Origin: Oasisia sp. SBJ-2009 | Taxonomy: Eukaryota; Annelida; Polychaeta; Sabellida; Siboglinidae | Reading direction: 5' to 3' | Length of the DNA: 64,000 nucleotides | NCBI GenBank assembly: GCA_964017155.1 | Contig: OZ024867.1 | Coordinates: forward strand, 21,309,780-21,373,779 | Part shown: piece after piece, positions 13,210 to 23,588 of the stretch | How the letters are laid out: every line of letters begins with the position of its first letter | Numbering within the stretch: position 1 is the stretch's first letter | Notes under the pieces: model-generated | What the model saw: the letters and a program-made list of their open reading frames with translations, nothing else | What the model was told of the DNA's origin: nothing | Databases searched by the model: none | Made by a program: the position numbers and the translations under genes

Positions 13210-15060
13210 TACAGGGAACTGGACAACACAAATGAAACATACATACACACGCACACATGCACACCACACACGCACGCACATACTAATATGGACAACGCCA
13301 TTGACAATACGTTATGCACTCTAACAATTATTGTTCGTGAGGTTCTTTTTTGTCAATGTTTTTTTAATGAAATTCTTCATCACTTACATATCCCTGCCGC
13401 CATTTTAGCGACATATCACAATTCTGAAGAACGTTCTGTATTGATGTGTTCATCCTAAATTTGTCAAAACAGTAATATATCGTAATATCCCGAATGTTAT
13501 TGTCTGAATATTTTAACCGTGAGTTTCATTACTGTGTTTGCGGAATTGTTGAATTTGAAACATTAAATATCAATTCGCCACAGTAATTGATTGTGTTGAT
13601 AATGTAAGAAAGTATAATGGCTTGTGTTTATTATACAATATTCATGCAGATTCGCCCTCGACTATGAAGCTGGAATATGTGTTTGATGTACAACATTCAA
13701 TTGTATTTCCTTCATGTTTCACAACCAGGATAACATAAACATTCCCCCCACACGCGCGCGCATATTCGTTGAGCAATTTACATGTCTGTGTCACCACATA
13801 TCCAGTGCACTGTCATTTCTGAACAGTTGTTTTTATGTTGTAGTAGCTACTCACCCATCATTAATGTTTATTGTATTTTATTATATTTCCCATAATGTAT
13901 TATATCATCTTTCAAGTAATATATTGTTCCAGTTCGTTCATTCAATAAACTATGAACTATGCATTAATTGGTGATATATTAATATTGAAACACGAGGGAT
14001 GTCAAAACACAGTTTAATCTTAAGAATGCGTGAAATTAAACGGTAAGACGGCTTATTCATCGAAGTTCGCTGTCAGCTATGCTTTGTAGTGACAAGCGTC
14101 TACGACTGTATATTACTACGTTATCCGGTCACTAGATACGTACACAATCACATGTATCTGTTTTTCGCTCAATATTTCGAGGTCAGAAGGAGGCAGACTG
14201 AGCAAGGAGCAAGCAGGGTATAGTTGCTACATTGGACAGCTTGCCTGTCCCCTCAGACAGTCTTCTTAACCATCAAACCGACAATAACATATCACATGAT
14301 TAATCACATCGTTGATGATCTGTTTTCACACAACACTGATTTTAAAAGCATATTCTAGTAGTTGCGGGCAGAAACCTAGTTCCTATATACAGGCCACAAA
14401 ATAGTTGTATGCACAAACGTTTGCACATGGCAGGATACCACACAGGGAAGGGCGATACTCTTCGAGTTCCACTTATAGAATGTGGCACTGTACAGGTCAC
14501 CGATGCATCGATGACAAAAAAACAAATATCCATTCCATGTTACTTCTGACACCAAAGCATTACATCCTGCAACATTCCAGTGGTTTCGTCAATTTACGGA
14601 TGCACTTCCCTAGACACCAATGAAGATACAGAAGATCACACGTCCGTCGTCTCAAATTGACTAGCTGCTCATCACCTCACATGATGTTGTGGCATCGTAC
14701 TCGATGATGATACATCCCACCAATTCGAAGCAATTCAATGACATTAATAACATTAATATGTGCTCATCTATCATACATGCGGTGAATTGTTTGTACCAAA
14801 TTCAACGATATAACGTGCTTCAATTATTAATACAATCCTTGTTCCCGCTGAAATGGTAATACATTGTAAATCTGAAAATAGCAATATCAAATTGTGGCAC
14901 GGCGTACACTTAGAAAACTGCTTTTCACTTTCATTGGTATGGACCGGATCTAGGCTGAATTGTTAGTGAAAGTGAAATTAACATTTACATTGTTACTTCT
15001 AGGGGAGGGCACCGTCTATAGATAGCTGTAGATGACGATTATTTAGTCATTTTGTCACAC
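13210..15060. other. Downstream flank of the plus-strand gene, nothing recognised
   Basis: AT-rich unique sequence. AATAAA occurs near 13944 and could serve as a poly(A) signal if the gene ends at 13209. No exon, domain or repeat family was recognised here on either strand. Confidence 0.5.
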
Positions 15061-15074
15061 CAGTCGACCATTCC

Positions 15075-15205
15075 ATGTACCAGTCGAATCCGTGCATGCA
15101 TGGCAGAACAAATGCATCGTTTATGGTGAAGAACATAAGCGTTCCGTTATACTACAGCATTTTAACGTGATTGCTTTCTTTACGAGTGGGAATTATGTGA
15201 CCCTG
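15075..15205 (+). pseudogene. Decayed copy of the EGF exon at 10740
   Basis: CAGTCGAATCCGTG near 15080 and TATGGTGAAGAACA near 15131 align with 10758 and 10797 in the intact exon. A frameshift after CMHG and loss of the C4/C5 cysteines (the WYCDC core became FNVIAF) show it is dead. Sequence beyond it (about 15285-15520) also matches 11575-11750, so a larger segment was copied. Confidence 0.7.
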
Positions 15206-16200
15206 GTTATTTTAATAAACCCAAAATATACATATTGTTTCCTTTGCATATTCGTTATTCTCAAATACTATCTTCAAAAGTCAGCGGCACGGTGCCGGGT
15301 GCTTACAACGCATACACGTCCATCCCCCATCCACCCACCAATGACACACTCCCACACTTGCACACATTGTCACACATACGTGCTATTACATACTCACACT
15401 TATCCAATCAATCAACCTCCCACGAACTCTCCAAGAAAAGAGCTCGCCGTAGGCATGCACACATACAGCCGCGCGCATAAACGCATCTAGACTATTTCCA
15501 TAACAACACACTACGCTGTAATTCCTTCTGTTTTCATAACAAATACATGTCAACAAACGTCTGTGCAGTTTTTACTGATTAGTCATGTGCAACAAAGGCT
15601 GGGTTTGGTAACATAGAGCGATGCAAGACATGTATACGTACGCACGGCGATATTGTGGAGTCACGTACGAGGCTTATGGGACAAAATGCCAGCAGCCGTA
15701 ACGAGACATGAGGTGACACGATTATTATGTATTTTAAACTGCTCTAACTGTCATATATTTTGATATTCAATTGGCGCCAAATAACGGTATAATACTTAAT
15801 TAGTAGCCATTTATTTTGAATAAAAAAATGGCTGCCTAAATAGTTATAACTTCAGGTGGCCCATTATTTTATAGTGGTTTTGTATATCATGCTACATATT
15901 CACCAAGTGTCACTTTTTCGTTTATTGAACACTTAATTTGTCATGCCGCCATGTTAGGTGAGATTAAGTAAATAAGAAATGTTGTTTATCAGGCATGTCT
16001 ATGAGTAGTTTATTTAAAAAATAATAAGATAATAAATAATAATAAGATACATATTACTTCCTTATAAAACGATAAGAAGAAACCTTTAAATGTTTCCATA
16101 TACTAATATTGTAACTCTGGTGTGATTACTATGTCGTCAAATCCTTCAGCGAAAAAACAAATAGATCTGATCGGAAACGGTTGTAATCGGTACAAAAACA
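15206..16200. other. Intergenic sequence, part of a segmental duplication
   Basis: No exon was recognised. From about 15.84 kb onward, stretches match the region from about 57.7 kb (for example TATCATGCTACATATTC near 15888 and its counterpart near 57725). Confidence 0.55.
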
Positions 16201-16204
16201 CACA

Positions 16205-16263
16205 CAATACATGTACATACATACATACATACATACATACATGTACATACATACATACATACA

Positions 16264-16297
<34 letters not shown>

Positions 16298-16399
16298 CAT
16301 ATATACATACATACATACATATATACATACATACATACATACACCTTTACATACATACATACATACACAGGTACATACATACATACATACATACATACA

Positions 16400-16433
<34 letters not shown>

Positions 16434-16455
16434 CATACATACATACATACATATA

Positions 16456-16489
<34 letters not shown>

Positions 16490-16567
16490 CTTACATACAT
16501 ATATACATACATACATACATACATACATACACAGGTACATACATACATATATACATACATACATACA

Positions 16568-16601
<34 letters not shown>

Positions 16602-16765
16602 CATACATACATACATACATATCTATATATATACTTACATACATACATATATACACAGGTACATACATACATATATACATACATACATACATACATACAT
16701 ACATACATACATACACACATACACACATACACACATACACACATACACACATACACACATACACA
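16205..16765. repeat. (ACAT)n array grading into ACAC
   Basis: About 500 bp of ACAT tetranucleotides with ATAT and ACACAGGTAC interruptions, ending in CACATACA units. The tyrosine/histidine/threonine frames are repeat translations. The paralogous site near 58050 has only a short TA/CA tract, so the array expanded after the duplication or collapsed there. Confidence 0.95.
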
Positions 16766-16964
16766 ACACACACGCGCGCACACATTCCTTTTACACACAG
16801 CTTACAATGCCTTCAAACATATATTTCAACACAGTCTCAACATATTTGAAAAAAGAACATAACTCTCCAGATACTGTATACACATAAATATATTCGAAAC
16901 ACTTCAAAACATATCGCGTAAATTAACATATATGCTATTAATTTAGTACATCATAGTCTTAATC

Positions 16965-17054
16965 AGTAGTGCCTTCATAACGTCCGTTATCCTTCTGTTG
17001 TGCCTTCAGTAGTTGTCGGTGATTTGAATATACATTACTTTAAATATTGAACAA

Positions 17055-17115
<61 letters not shown>

Positions 17116-17430
17116 GTGTATTCAACATGTGATCAATTCGACGCACGTACACAGGCATATTGTCGACCTCGTGATCAGTGACGTCAGTTAGGGTGAATCC
17201 TTGCTGGATTGCTGATCACTACCTGGGTCTAGCAATGAGCACACCGTCCGTGCCATGCCATTTCTGTACGAGACTTCCGCTAGCTACAAATCGAAAATAT
17301 CCGTGACTATATCGCCTAACAGAAGGCAAGCCACTGTTAATGGACATTTGTATACGACGCGGCTAACTGGGGAAGATAAGAGTCATACAGAACACAATAA
17401 AGACACCATTGCCTTTTATACATGCTAGTG
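16965..17430 (+). mobile_element. Old LINE endonuclease relic
   Basis: Broken frames read VVVGDLNIH near 17015 and, after a TA array, QHVINSTHVH then HIVDLVISDV near 17125-17190, with DHY near 17215. These are the GDFN, H..G..LDL and DHY landmarks of an APE-type LINE endonuclease. Frameshifts and stops are frequent. The same relic, with the same damage style, is at 58390-58720, so it predates the segmental duplication. Confidence 0.65.
17059..17112. repeat. (TA)n microsatellite
   Basis: TA array inside the LINE relic. The paralogous relic near 58490 lacks it. Confidence 0.95.
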
Positions 17431-18260
17431 GATCTCCAATTCGAAAAGTAGCCAAACATAGAAGCTAACGAATAAGGATACACAAATCAAATAATATAAT
17501 TATGTATATATACACATAATGTATGACAAATAAGTATGTACGTTAAATCTGCATGATACAAAAACATTTAAAAATTCCGGGATTATACAGAATGCGCAAA
17601 GTCAAACTCAAGAACATTCAAGAACGTTTTAAACTAAATTATGCATGCCGTGGGTATCGTTCCCGAACCTATTTCACAATTTGGCGGAATCCAATGTCAT
17701 TGTTATGTGATAACAATATGTACACCGTAAAAAACACATTGCTATGCATTACTTATTAAGTTATACCGCCCATAAATGAAGAACGCAGTAATTATGAACA
17801 CTAATATGTTTTACCAATAAATAATGCATGTCCTTTTAATTTCACCGTAATGACAAAACATAATGCATTAGCTTACAATTAATTCTTTATCGTATTTACG
17901 ATCATTGAACTTTAATATTACCAAATTACTCACGTCAAACGCCGTGTATTATTTTCCTCAGCTTGTTCAGTATAGCCTCGTTATACTCTGAAAATAAACG
18001 ATATTGCTTACTATCCTTTTGTATAACACCATTATTGTGGGGAAAGGAGATATTTGGTGTATACGACATGGATATTCGGTACAAAAACATGTTGCATTTG
18101 TTTAAGGTTCACCAAGGCAATCATTACTGCCTCATTTGTTCTTGTATAACGTGATGATGTTTGAAGTCCGTACTGCTGGTCCCTCCCTCGATCTCCACAT
18201 CACTTGTTCATCAACAGAAACAACATGAGTTGATACAGTTTAGCACAACTCCCGTCTCAG
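17431..18260. other. Intergenic or terminal-intron sequence, nothing recognised
   Basis: Homologous in patches to 58.8-59.5 kb (for example TTGGCGGAATCCAATG). The last exon of the minus-strand gene should lie below 18454, but I could not identify a domain for it here. Confidence 0.4.
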
Positions 18261-18340
18261 GAGCTGAAGAAGGCTATCGTGGAATGCAACACTCTTGGAA
18301 TGGGCGGATTTGTGATCTTGCAGTTCCACTTTTCTCGTGC
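18261..18340 (+). pseudogene. Kringle-like exon fragment
   Basis: CCGTCTCAG precedes phase-1 sequence reading AEEGYRGMQHSWNGRIC. YRG followed at matching distance by G..C resembles the N-terminal core of kringle modules (Y-R-G...G-x-x-C). No donor follows, and the expected remaining cysteines are absent. Upstream intron sequence matches 8207-8256, so this copy and the stub at 8257 share an origin. The kringle label is inferred from a short motif. Confidence 0.45.
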
Positions 18341-18453
18341 CATATGCCATATGTTTTTTTCGTCAAATAATATTTATCCATTGTTATGAAATATTTTAAA
18401 TTGTAAATGAGAAGAACATATGTGTACACATATATGGTAATGGTATTACTCAC

Positions 18454-18570
18454 TTCCGCATTCCTTTCCATAGTAAGGTGCTTTGCAAACACACAGGTAT
18501 CCTATTTTCAAACTGGTAAGTACGCAATGGGCTCCATAATGGCATGGTGATGCCTTGCAATAGTTATGCA
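18454..18570 (-). CDS. EGF-like exon 16 of the minus-strand gene
   Basis: Acceptor TTGTTACAG and donor GTGAGT, phase 1-1, 117 bp. Cysteine pattern CKASPC, CHYGAHC, LTSLKIGYLCVC, CKAPYYGKEC. It lacks both the O-glucose and the O-fucose sequon. It is almost the same as exon 59923-60039 in the right-hand paralogue. This is the most 3' exon I can identify; a further exon must follow because the frame leaves in phase 1 through a good donor. Confidence 0.88.
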
Positions 18571-19016
18571 CTGTAACAAAATGGGAACGTTGTTGCGACA
18601 CGTCACTTTACATTGACAGTACATTTAACGTGTACATTTATTAGACGACCCACTATCAGCTACAGCGAGTTTTCTTTGAAACCATTCACTTAAAAATACC
18701 ATATATTCACAAAAACTTACATGTGCCTAGACATTGGCTATGTTTGTTTCATTTTACGGTATGTACATTATGCTGGATTTTTCGGAAACATGACGACACA
18801 ATTGTTTATTCTTTCGGAACAGCTGGCCAATTTTGCCACGCATCAATGCTACGTGTAGTTAATTGTTTGTGTTCAGTTCAACAATATATAACGCTTCTGG
18901 AATTCTTTGTTTCATCACCTAATTTAAGCAATGTTCGCACTGATTGGGATATATAATGTCAATGTAAAAATAATGTTGAAAGCATATACATTATAATGGG
19001 GTATAGTAATACTCAC

Positions 19017-19133
19017 GATGGCAGTTGAATCCACCGAAATTGTCAGCCTTACTACAGTTACACATGTGTTCTCTGCCAAGATTCGTGCAATTCCCTCCAT
19101 GTTGACACGGAGACGACTTGCACGCATCATATG
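19017..19133 (-). CDS. EGF-like exon 15 of the minus-strand gene
   Basis: Acceptor TTATTACAG and donor GTGAGT, phase 1-1, 117 bp. CKSSPC (O-glucose sequon), CQHGGNC, TNLGREHMCNC, then an enlarged last loop SKADNFGGFNC, with ten residues between C5 and C6 instead of eight. Exon 61228-61344 differs by one residue (GREH to GRGH). The pair marks the segmental duplication between 15.6-19.3 kb and 57.6-61.4 kb. Confidence 0.9.
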
Positions 19134-19831
19134 CTGTAATAAATGAGTTGCTACACTTTTATTTGCATATTTATTTGCATCAACTAAACTTGTGAATGAA
19201 TGAACAAACGAACGAATGAATGGTCTGTTTTGAAATATCTTGTAATAACATGTCTCCTATTCTGAAATATATTATAATAAACTCTTGACATTATTATAAT
19301 AAACTCATCGCGTCGTCAAATGGCAAATATAAGAAATACGTATAATTCAGATGCGGAAATTCGGAATCATTCGGTCTACTCGTTGGAGTATTTGCTTAAT
19401 AAACACATGAGGTGCAGATGAAAGGTGGGCAGGGACTAATGGTCTGAAGTTCCTGATTTCGTTTCTCCGTTTCTCCTTTCTCCGTTACATCATCGTATTT
19501 GTTTCTGTTCCATTACCTGCAGATACAGTTAATCTAGTTGGTTTGGTAATGGCTGCAGTAATTTGAATTAAACTACAATACAAGTTTACCATATCTTATT
19601 GAAGCGAAAAGCTAAAAGCAGAATTGATCAAGTCCCCGCTGTCCGAAGCAGATGAATAATATTAATATAATTAACAATATACATAAATCATACCAAACAC
19701 ATGTACAGTGGATTGCCTTTGTTCAGTTTCACAAAATAACGCTGAATGAATTCTTAAGTTAAAGTTAAGCAATATTCTCACTAGATTTATAATACATGTG
19801 AGAAAATGTACCTGAGTAAAGTTATACTCAC

Positions 19832-19942
19832 TAGAACAAGTGGGTCCAACGTAATCCGTAGGGCAACTGCACTTGAATGTGTTGAGAAGATTTGTGCAAT
19901 TTCCTCCATTGCGACACGGAGATTTCTTGCAATAATTATACG
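19832..19942 (-). CDS. EGF-like exon 14 of the minus-strand gene
   Basis: Acceptor ATGTTGCAG and donor GTGAGT, phase 1-1, 111 bp. CKKSPC, CRNGGNC, TNLLNTFKCSC, PTDYVGPTC. It fits the beta-hydroxylation pattern but not the O-fucose sequon. It is one of a tandem set of near-identical modules (exons 10-14) whose 3' introns also share sequence, indicating exon-plus-intron duplication. Confidence 0.9.
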
Positions 19943-20263
19943 CTGCAACATAATTATGATAATATACTACAAGACAGTTAGAATAGTTCAGTACATTGAA
20001 AAGTGTATATATATTGTCCGATTCATATTAAACTTTATCCGTTCGTACTGACCAACAAATGTGTTGTTGTAACTGCACATTTGCCTAAACATGAAACATG
20101 AAACCTCATGAAACGATTGCTACTACAAGTCAGATTTACATTCGTGCCTATACAGTACGTGACGTGTGGTTGTGTATTCCGCGCAGTGAATCTTTTACGG
20201 GAACATGGACAAAGGTACAAAAGTACGTGACGTCGATTCATCGTGATTCGAACATTCTGAAGG

Positions 20264-20350
20264 ACAACTTTTATTGCAAACCTTCACGTGAATTTACCAC
20301 ACGTGTGTAACGTGTGATATACTCACGTGAAGGTTTGACATAAAAGTTGT
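20264..20350. repeat. Intronic hairpin with 28-bp arms
   Basis: Arms 20264-20291 and 20323-20350 match at about 26 of 28 positions (CAAACCTTCACGTGA against its complement), with a 31-bp loop containing CACACGTGTG. It lies in the intron between exons 13 and 14. Confidence 0.75.
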
Positions 20351-20562
20351 TCTTATCTTAGTCACACAATCACTCCAGTTGTGTCCGTCCCAATTACAAT
20401 AATATTATAAATAACTCTTATCAAATACACATGCAGTGATTTACCTTTCTTCATTGTAACACTATAATGCTGATGGATGTCTTTTTCATAATCCAAGTTA
20501 AGCAATATTCGCTGAATTTAACATTAATGTGAAATAATGTACAGGTGTATATTAATACTCAC

Positions 20563-20673
20563 TAGAACAAGTTGGTCCGATATAATTCTCACGGCAGCTA
20601 CAGTTGAATGTGTTGTGAAGAATTGTGCAACTTCCTCCATTGCGGCATGGAGATATTTTGCACATATCATATG
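20563..20673 (-). CDS. EGF-like exon 13 of the minus-strand gene
   Basis: Acceptor TATTGCAG and donor GTGAGT, phase 1-1, 111 bp. CKISPC, CRNGGSC (O-fucose sequon), TILHNTFNCSC, RENYIGPTC. The Asn needed for beta-hydroxylation is Ile here, unlike its sister exons. Confidence 0.9.
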
Positions 20674-21357
20674 CTGCAATACAATATTAAGAATGTATTG
20701 CAAGAGTGTTTTTTTCAGTATATTAAAAAGTGTGTATTTATTTTCCGGGCCATATCAAATCGCATCCGATCGTATGTTTCAACACAATGTGGTATTGTAA
20801 CTGTATATTTGCCTATATTTGGAACCAGAATTCTACAATTCGACCATACAAAATCATTCCGGGAATACGTATACTTTATAAATATTACATATAACCGCAC
20901 TTGTAAGCCGATTATATATGTGGAGAGGGAGTTTACTCGTGTATCACCGCAGGCTGGTGAGAGATTAATGTCAATAATTTATCAATTTTTGCACAATTCA
21001 CAATGTTGGCACAACTTAAATAACAGTAGTTAATTCCAAACAAGTACGTGGCGTCGATTCATGATGACACAAGCATTCCGAAGGATGTTTATAACTAAGC
21101 TGTTTTCTTATCATGGTATTCTATGTTAGAACACGCGCGTGTGGTATACTCGAATGGAGGTTTGGAACACAATGTTACCTACTTTTAGTCAGACAAACAC
21201 TCCAATAAATCTTACCAAATACACATGCAGTGATTTACCTTTGTTCAGTGTAACCCAATAACGCTAATGGATTTCTTTATTTCATAATCAAAGTTAAGCA
21301 ATATTCGCTGAATTAACGTAAATGTGAAATAATGTACAGGTGTATATTAATACTCAC

Positions 21358-21468
21358 TAGAACAAGTGGGTCCAATGTAATTCCCTCGGCAGCTACAATT
21401 GTATGTATTCTGAAGATTTGTACAACTTCCTCCATTCCGGCACGGAGATATCTTGCAAAAATTATATG
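21358..21468 (-). CDS. EGF-like exon 12 of the minus-strand gene
   Basis: Acceptor ACATTGCAG and donor GTGAGT, phase 1-1, 111 bp. CKISPC, CRNGGSC (O-fucose sequon), TNLQNTYNCSC (beta-hydroxylation pattern), RGNYIGPTC. Closest sister is exon 13, including the flanking intron from the donor outward (GTGTATATTAATACTCAC on the plus strand). Confidence 0.9.
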
Positions 21469-22317
21469 CTGCAATGTTTATTATGTACTGCAAGACTGTG
21501 TTTTTCTCCAGTATTTAATAAAGTGATGTTTATTGTCCGGGTCATATCAAGCCGTATACGTTCGTATGTTTCGACCAAATATGTTATTGTAACTGTTTAT
21601 TTGCCTACTTTTGGAACCACAATGCGATAATTCGACCATACAAGATCATCCTGGGTATACCTATATTTGATAAATATTACATATAACCGCACTTGTAATC
21701 CGACACGTCGGTCGGCCGATATAAACAAATTGACAGAAACTTCATATATCGATCATTCCAAGTGAACGGTTCGATAATGTACGGCCGGCTCTCACAAGAC
21801 GGATCGCTAAAATGCTGTTAGATTAAGTGTTTATTAAACATACATGACGTGGTTAGCAATATGTTTTTGGATTGCATTAACCGATTAGCACTCAAGCCGG
21901 GCAATCTCCTCAGGTCGGCCATAGCCGGCCAGCGAATACATTACAGCGTTTGAATTCGGTTTACGTGGTTGCATCTAGTGACTAAGAGATGCAATAAATG
22001 CGACACCTATCTAGACATATAACATTAAATTGTGGCTATTTTGGATACTTCCGTTCTCAAAACATATTTACAGAAATAGGTTTTGTTTTTGGGCATTTAA
22101 AAATGTCCTTATACCAGGAGTTGGCCACGTGTACAGCTGAAATGTGTAATATATTATACAAAGATATATACCAGTGTGTAGATAATTTAATGTTCTTTTA
22201 AATAAAGCCAACTTGTAGCAGTAGAAATCCGAGCATAAAAAAGTTACATCGCAACAATGTAATTATTTTACAAAAGGTTTCATATTGTCATAGTGTCAAC
22301 CAAGAAATGGTCAACAT

Positions 22318-22706
22318 GCTACGGCTACGGCTACGGCTACGGCTACGGCTACGGCTACGGCTACGGCTACGGCCACGGCCACGGCCACGGCCACGGCCAC
22401 GGCCACGGCCACGGCCACTGCCACTGCCACTGCCACTGCCACTGCCACTGCCACTGCCACTGCCACTGCCACTGCCACTGCCACTGCCACTGCCACTGCC
22501 ACTGCCACTGCCACTGCCACTGCCACTGCCACTGCCACTGCCACTGCCACTGCCACTGCCACTGCCACTGCCACTGCCACTGCCACTGCCACTGCCACTG
22601 CCACTGCCACTGCCACTGCCACTGCCACTGCCACTGCCACTGCCACTGCCACTGCCACTGCCACTGCAACTGCAACTGCAACTGCAACTGCCACTGCCAC
22701 TGCTTT
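22318..22706. repeat. Hexanucleotide array: GGCTAC, GGCCAC, TGCCAC, TGCAAC blocks
   Basis: Four homogeneous blocks in sequence, each differing from the preceding unit by one base, with a short return to TGCCAC at the end. It lies in the intron between exons 11 and 12. The same three leading unit types occur in the array at 28.02-28.28 kb. Confidence 0.95.
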
Positions 22707-23477
22707 TACTACCTGTCACAATCTCGTTAATGCCATTGCAATTTAGTTCGTGAGGTATGCCTCATCACAGGTACAACTATGACGGCCTCGCCTTCCGTAC
22801 ACAGAAACTCTCTTCCGAACATGGCAAAATGGTATTTGTTTCAGGCGGGAGAACGTTTGGTGGCATTGCTTTATATCTCCTATGGACATACTCCCCTTGA
22901 AATATCCAAGGATATACACCGGCGTCATGGCTCAATATTTACTGAAGAGTTTTGTGTGAGGAAGACGTTTTGGTGGACGTCTTCATAAATATAAATTGTT
23001 TCGGATTAGAACTGTGCAGTGGGAGCATCGGACACTTATATCACCGCAGGTTGGTGAAAGATTAATGTCAATAATTTATCAATTGTTGCACAATTCACAA
23101 TTTTAGCGCAAGAGTAGATCATTCCAAAAAAGTGCGTGGCGTCGATTCATGATGACACAAGCATTCAGAAGGATGTGTGTAACCAAGCTGGCTTTTTAAC
23201 ATGGTATTTGATCATAGCAAACGCACGTGTTGTTTACTCGAGTGAAGTTTTGGAACACAAGTTTACTTCTTTTAGTCAGACCAACACACCAGTTGTGTCA
23301 GTCCCAATTACATCAATATTATAAATAAATCTTACCAAACACACATGCAGTGATTCACTGTTGTTCAGTGTAACACTATAACGCTAATGGATTTCTTTGT
23401 TTCATAATCTAGGTTAAGCAATATTCGCTGAATTAACATAAATGTGAAATACTGTACAGGTGTATGTTAATACTTAC
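22707..23477 (-). other. Intron sequence shared with sister introns
   Basis: No exon. From about 23120 it resembles the stretches before exons 12 and 13 (CCAATTACA..AATATTATAAATAA, then CACATGCAGTGATT, then AAGCAATATTCGCTGAATT), showing that exon and intron were copied together. Confidence 0.65.
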
Positions 23478-23588
23478 TAGAACAAGTGGGTCCAATGTAA
23501 TTCTCACTGCAGCTACATTTGAATGTTTTGAATAGATTTCTGCAACTTCCGCCATTGCTGCACTGAGATTTCTTGCAAAAATTATATC
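23478..23588 (-). CDS. EGF-like exon 11 of the minus-strand gene
   Basis: Acceptor TATTCCAG and donor GTAAGT, phase 1-1, 111 bp. CKKSQC (the usual Pro before C2 is Gln), CSNGGSC (O-fucose sequon), RNLFKTFKCSC (beta-hydroxylation pattern), SENYIGPTC. Confidence 0.9.

Noticed and set aside
18924..19130. Minus-strand frame beginning MMRASRLRVNMEGIA
   Set aside because: It overlaps EGF exon 15 in the wrong frame. The exon frame with six cysteines and phase-1 splice sites is the real one. The same applies to similar frames over the other EGF exons.
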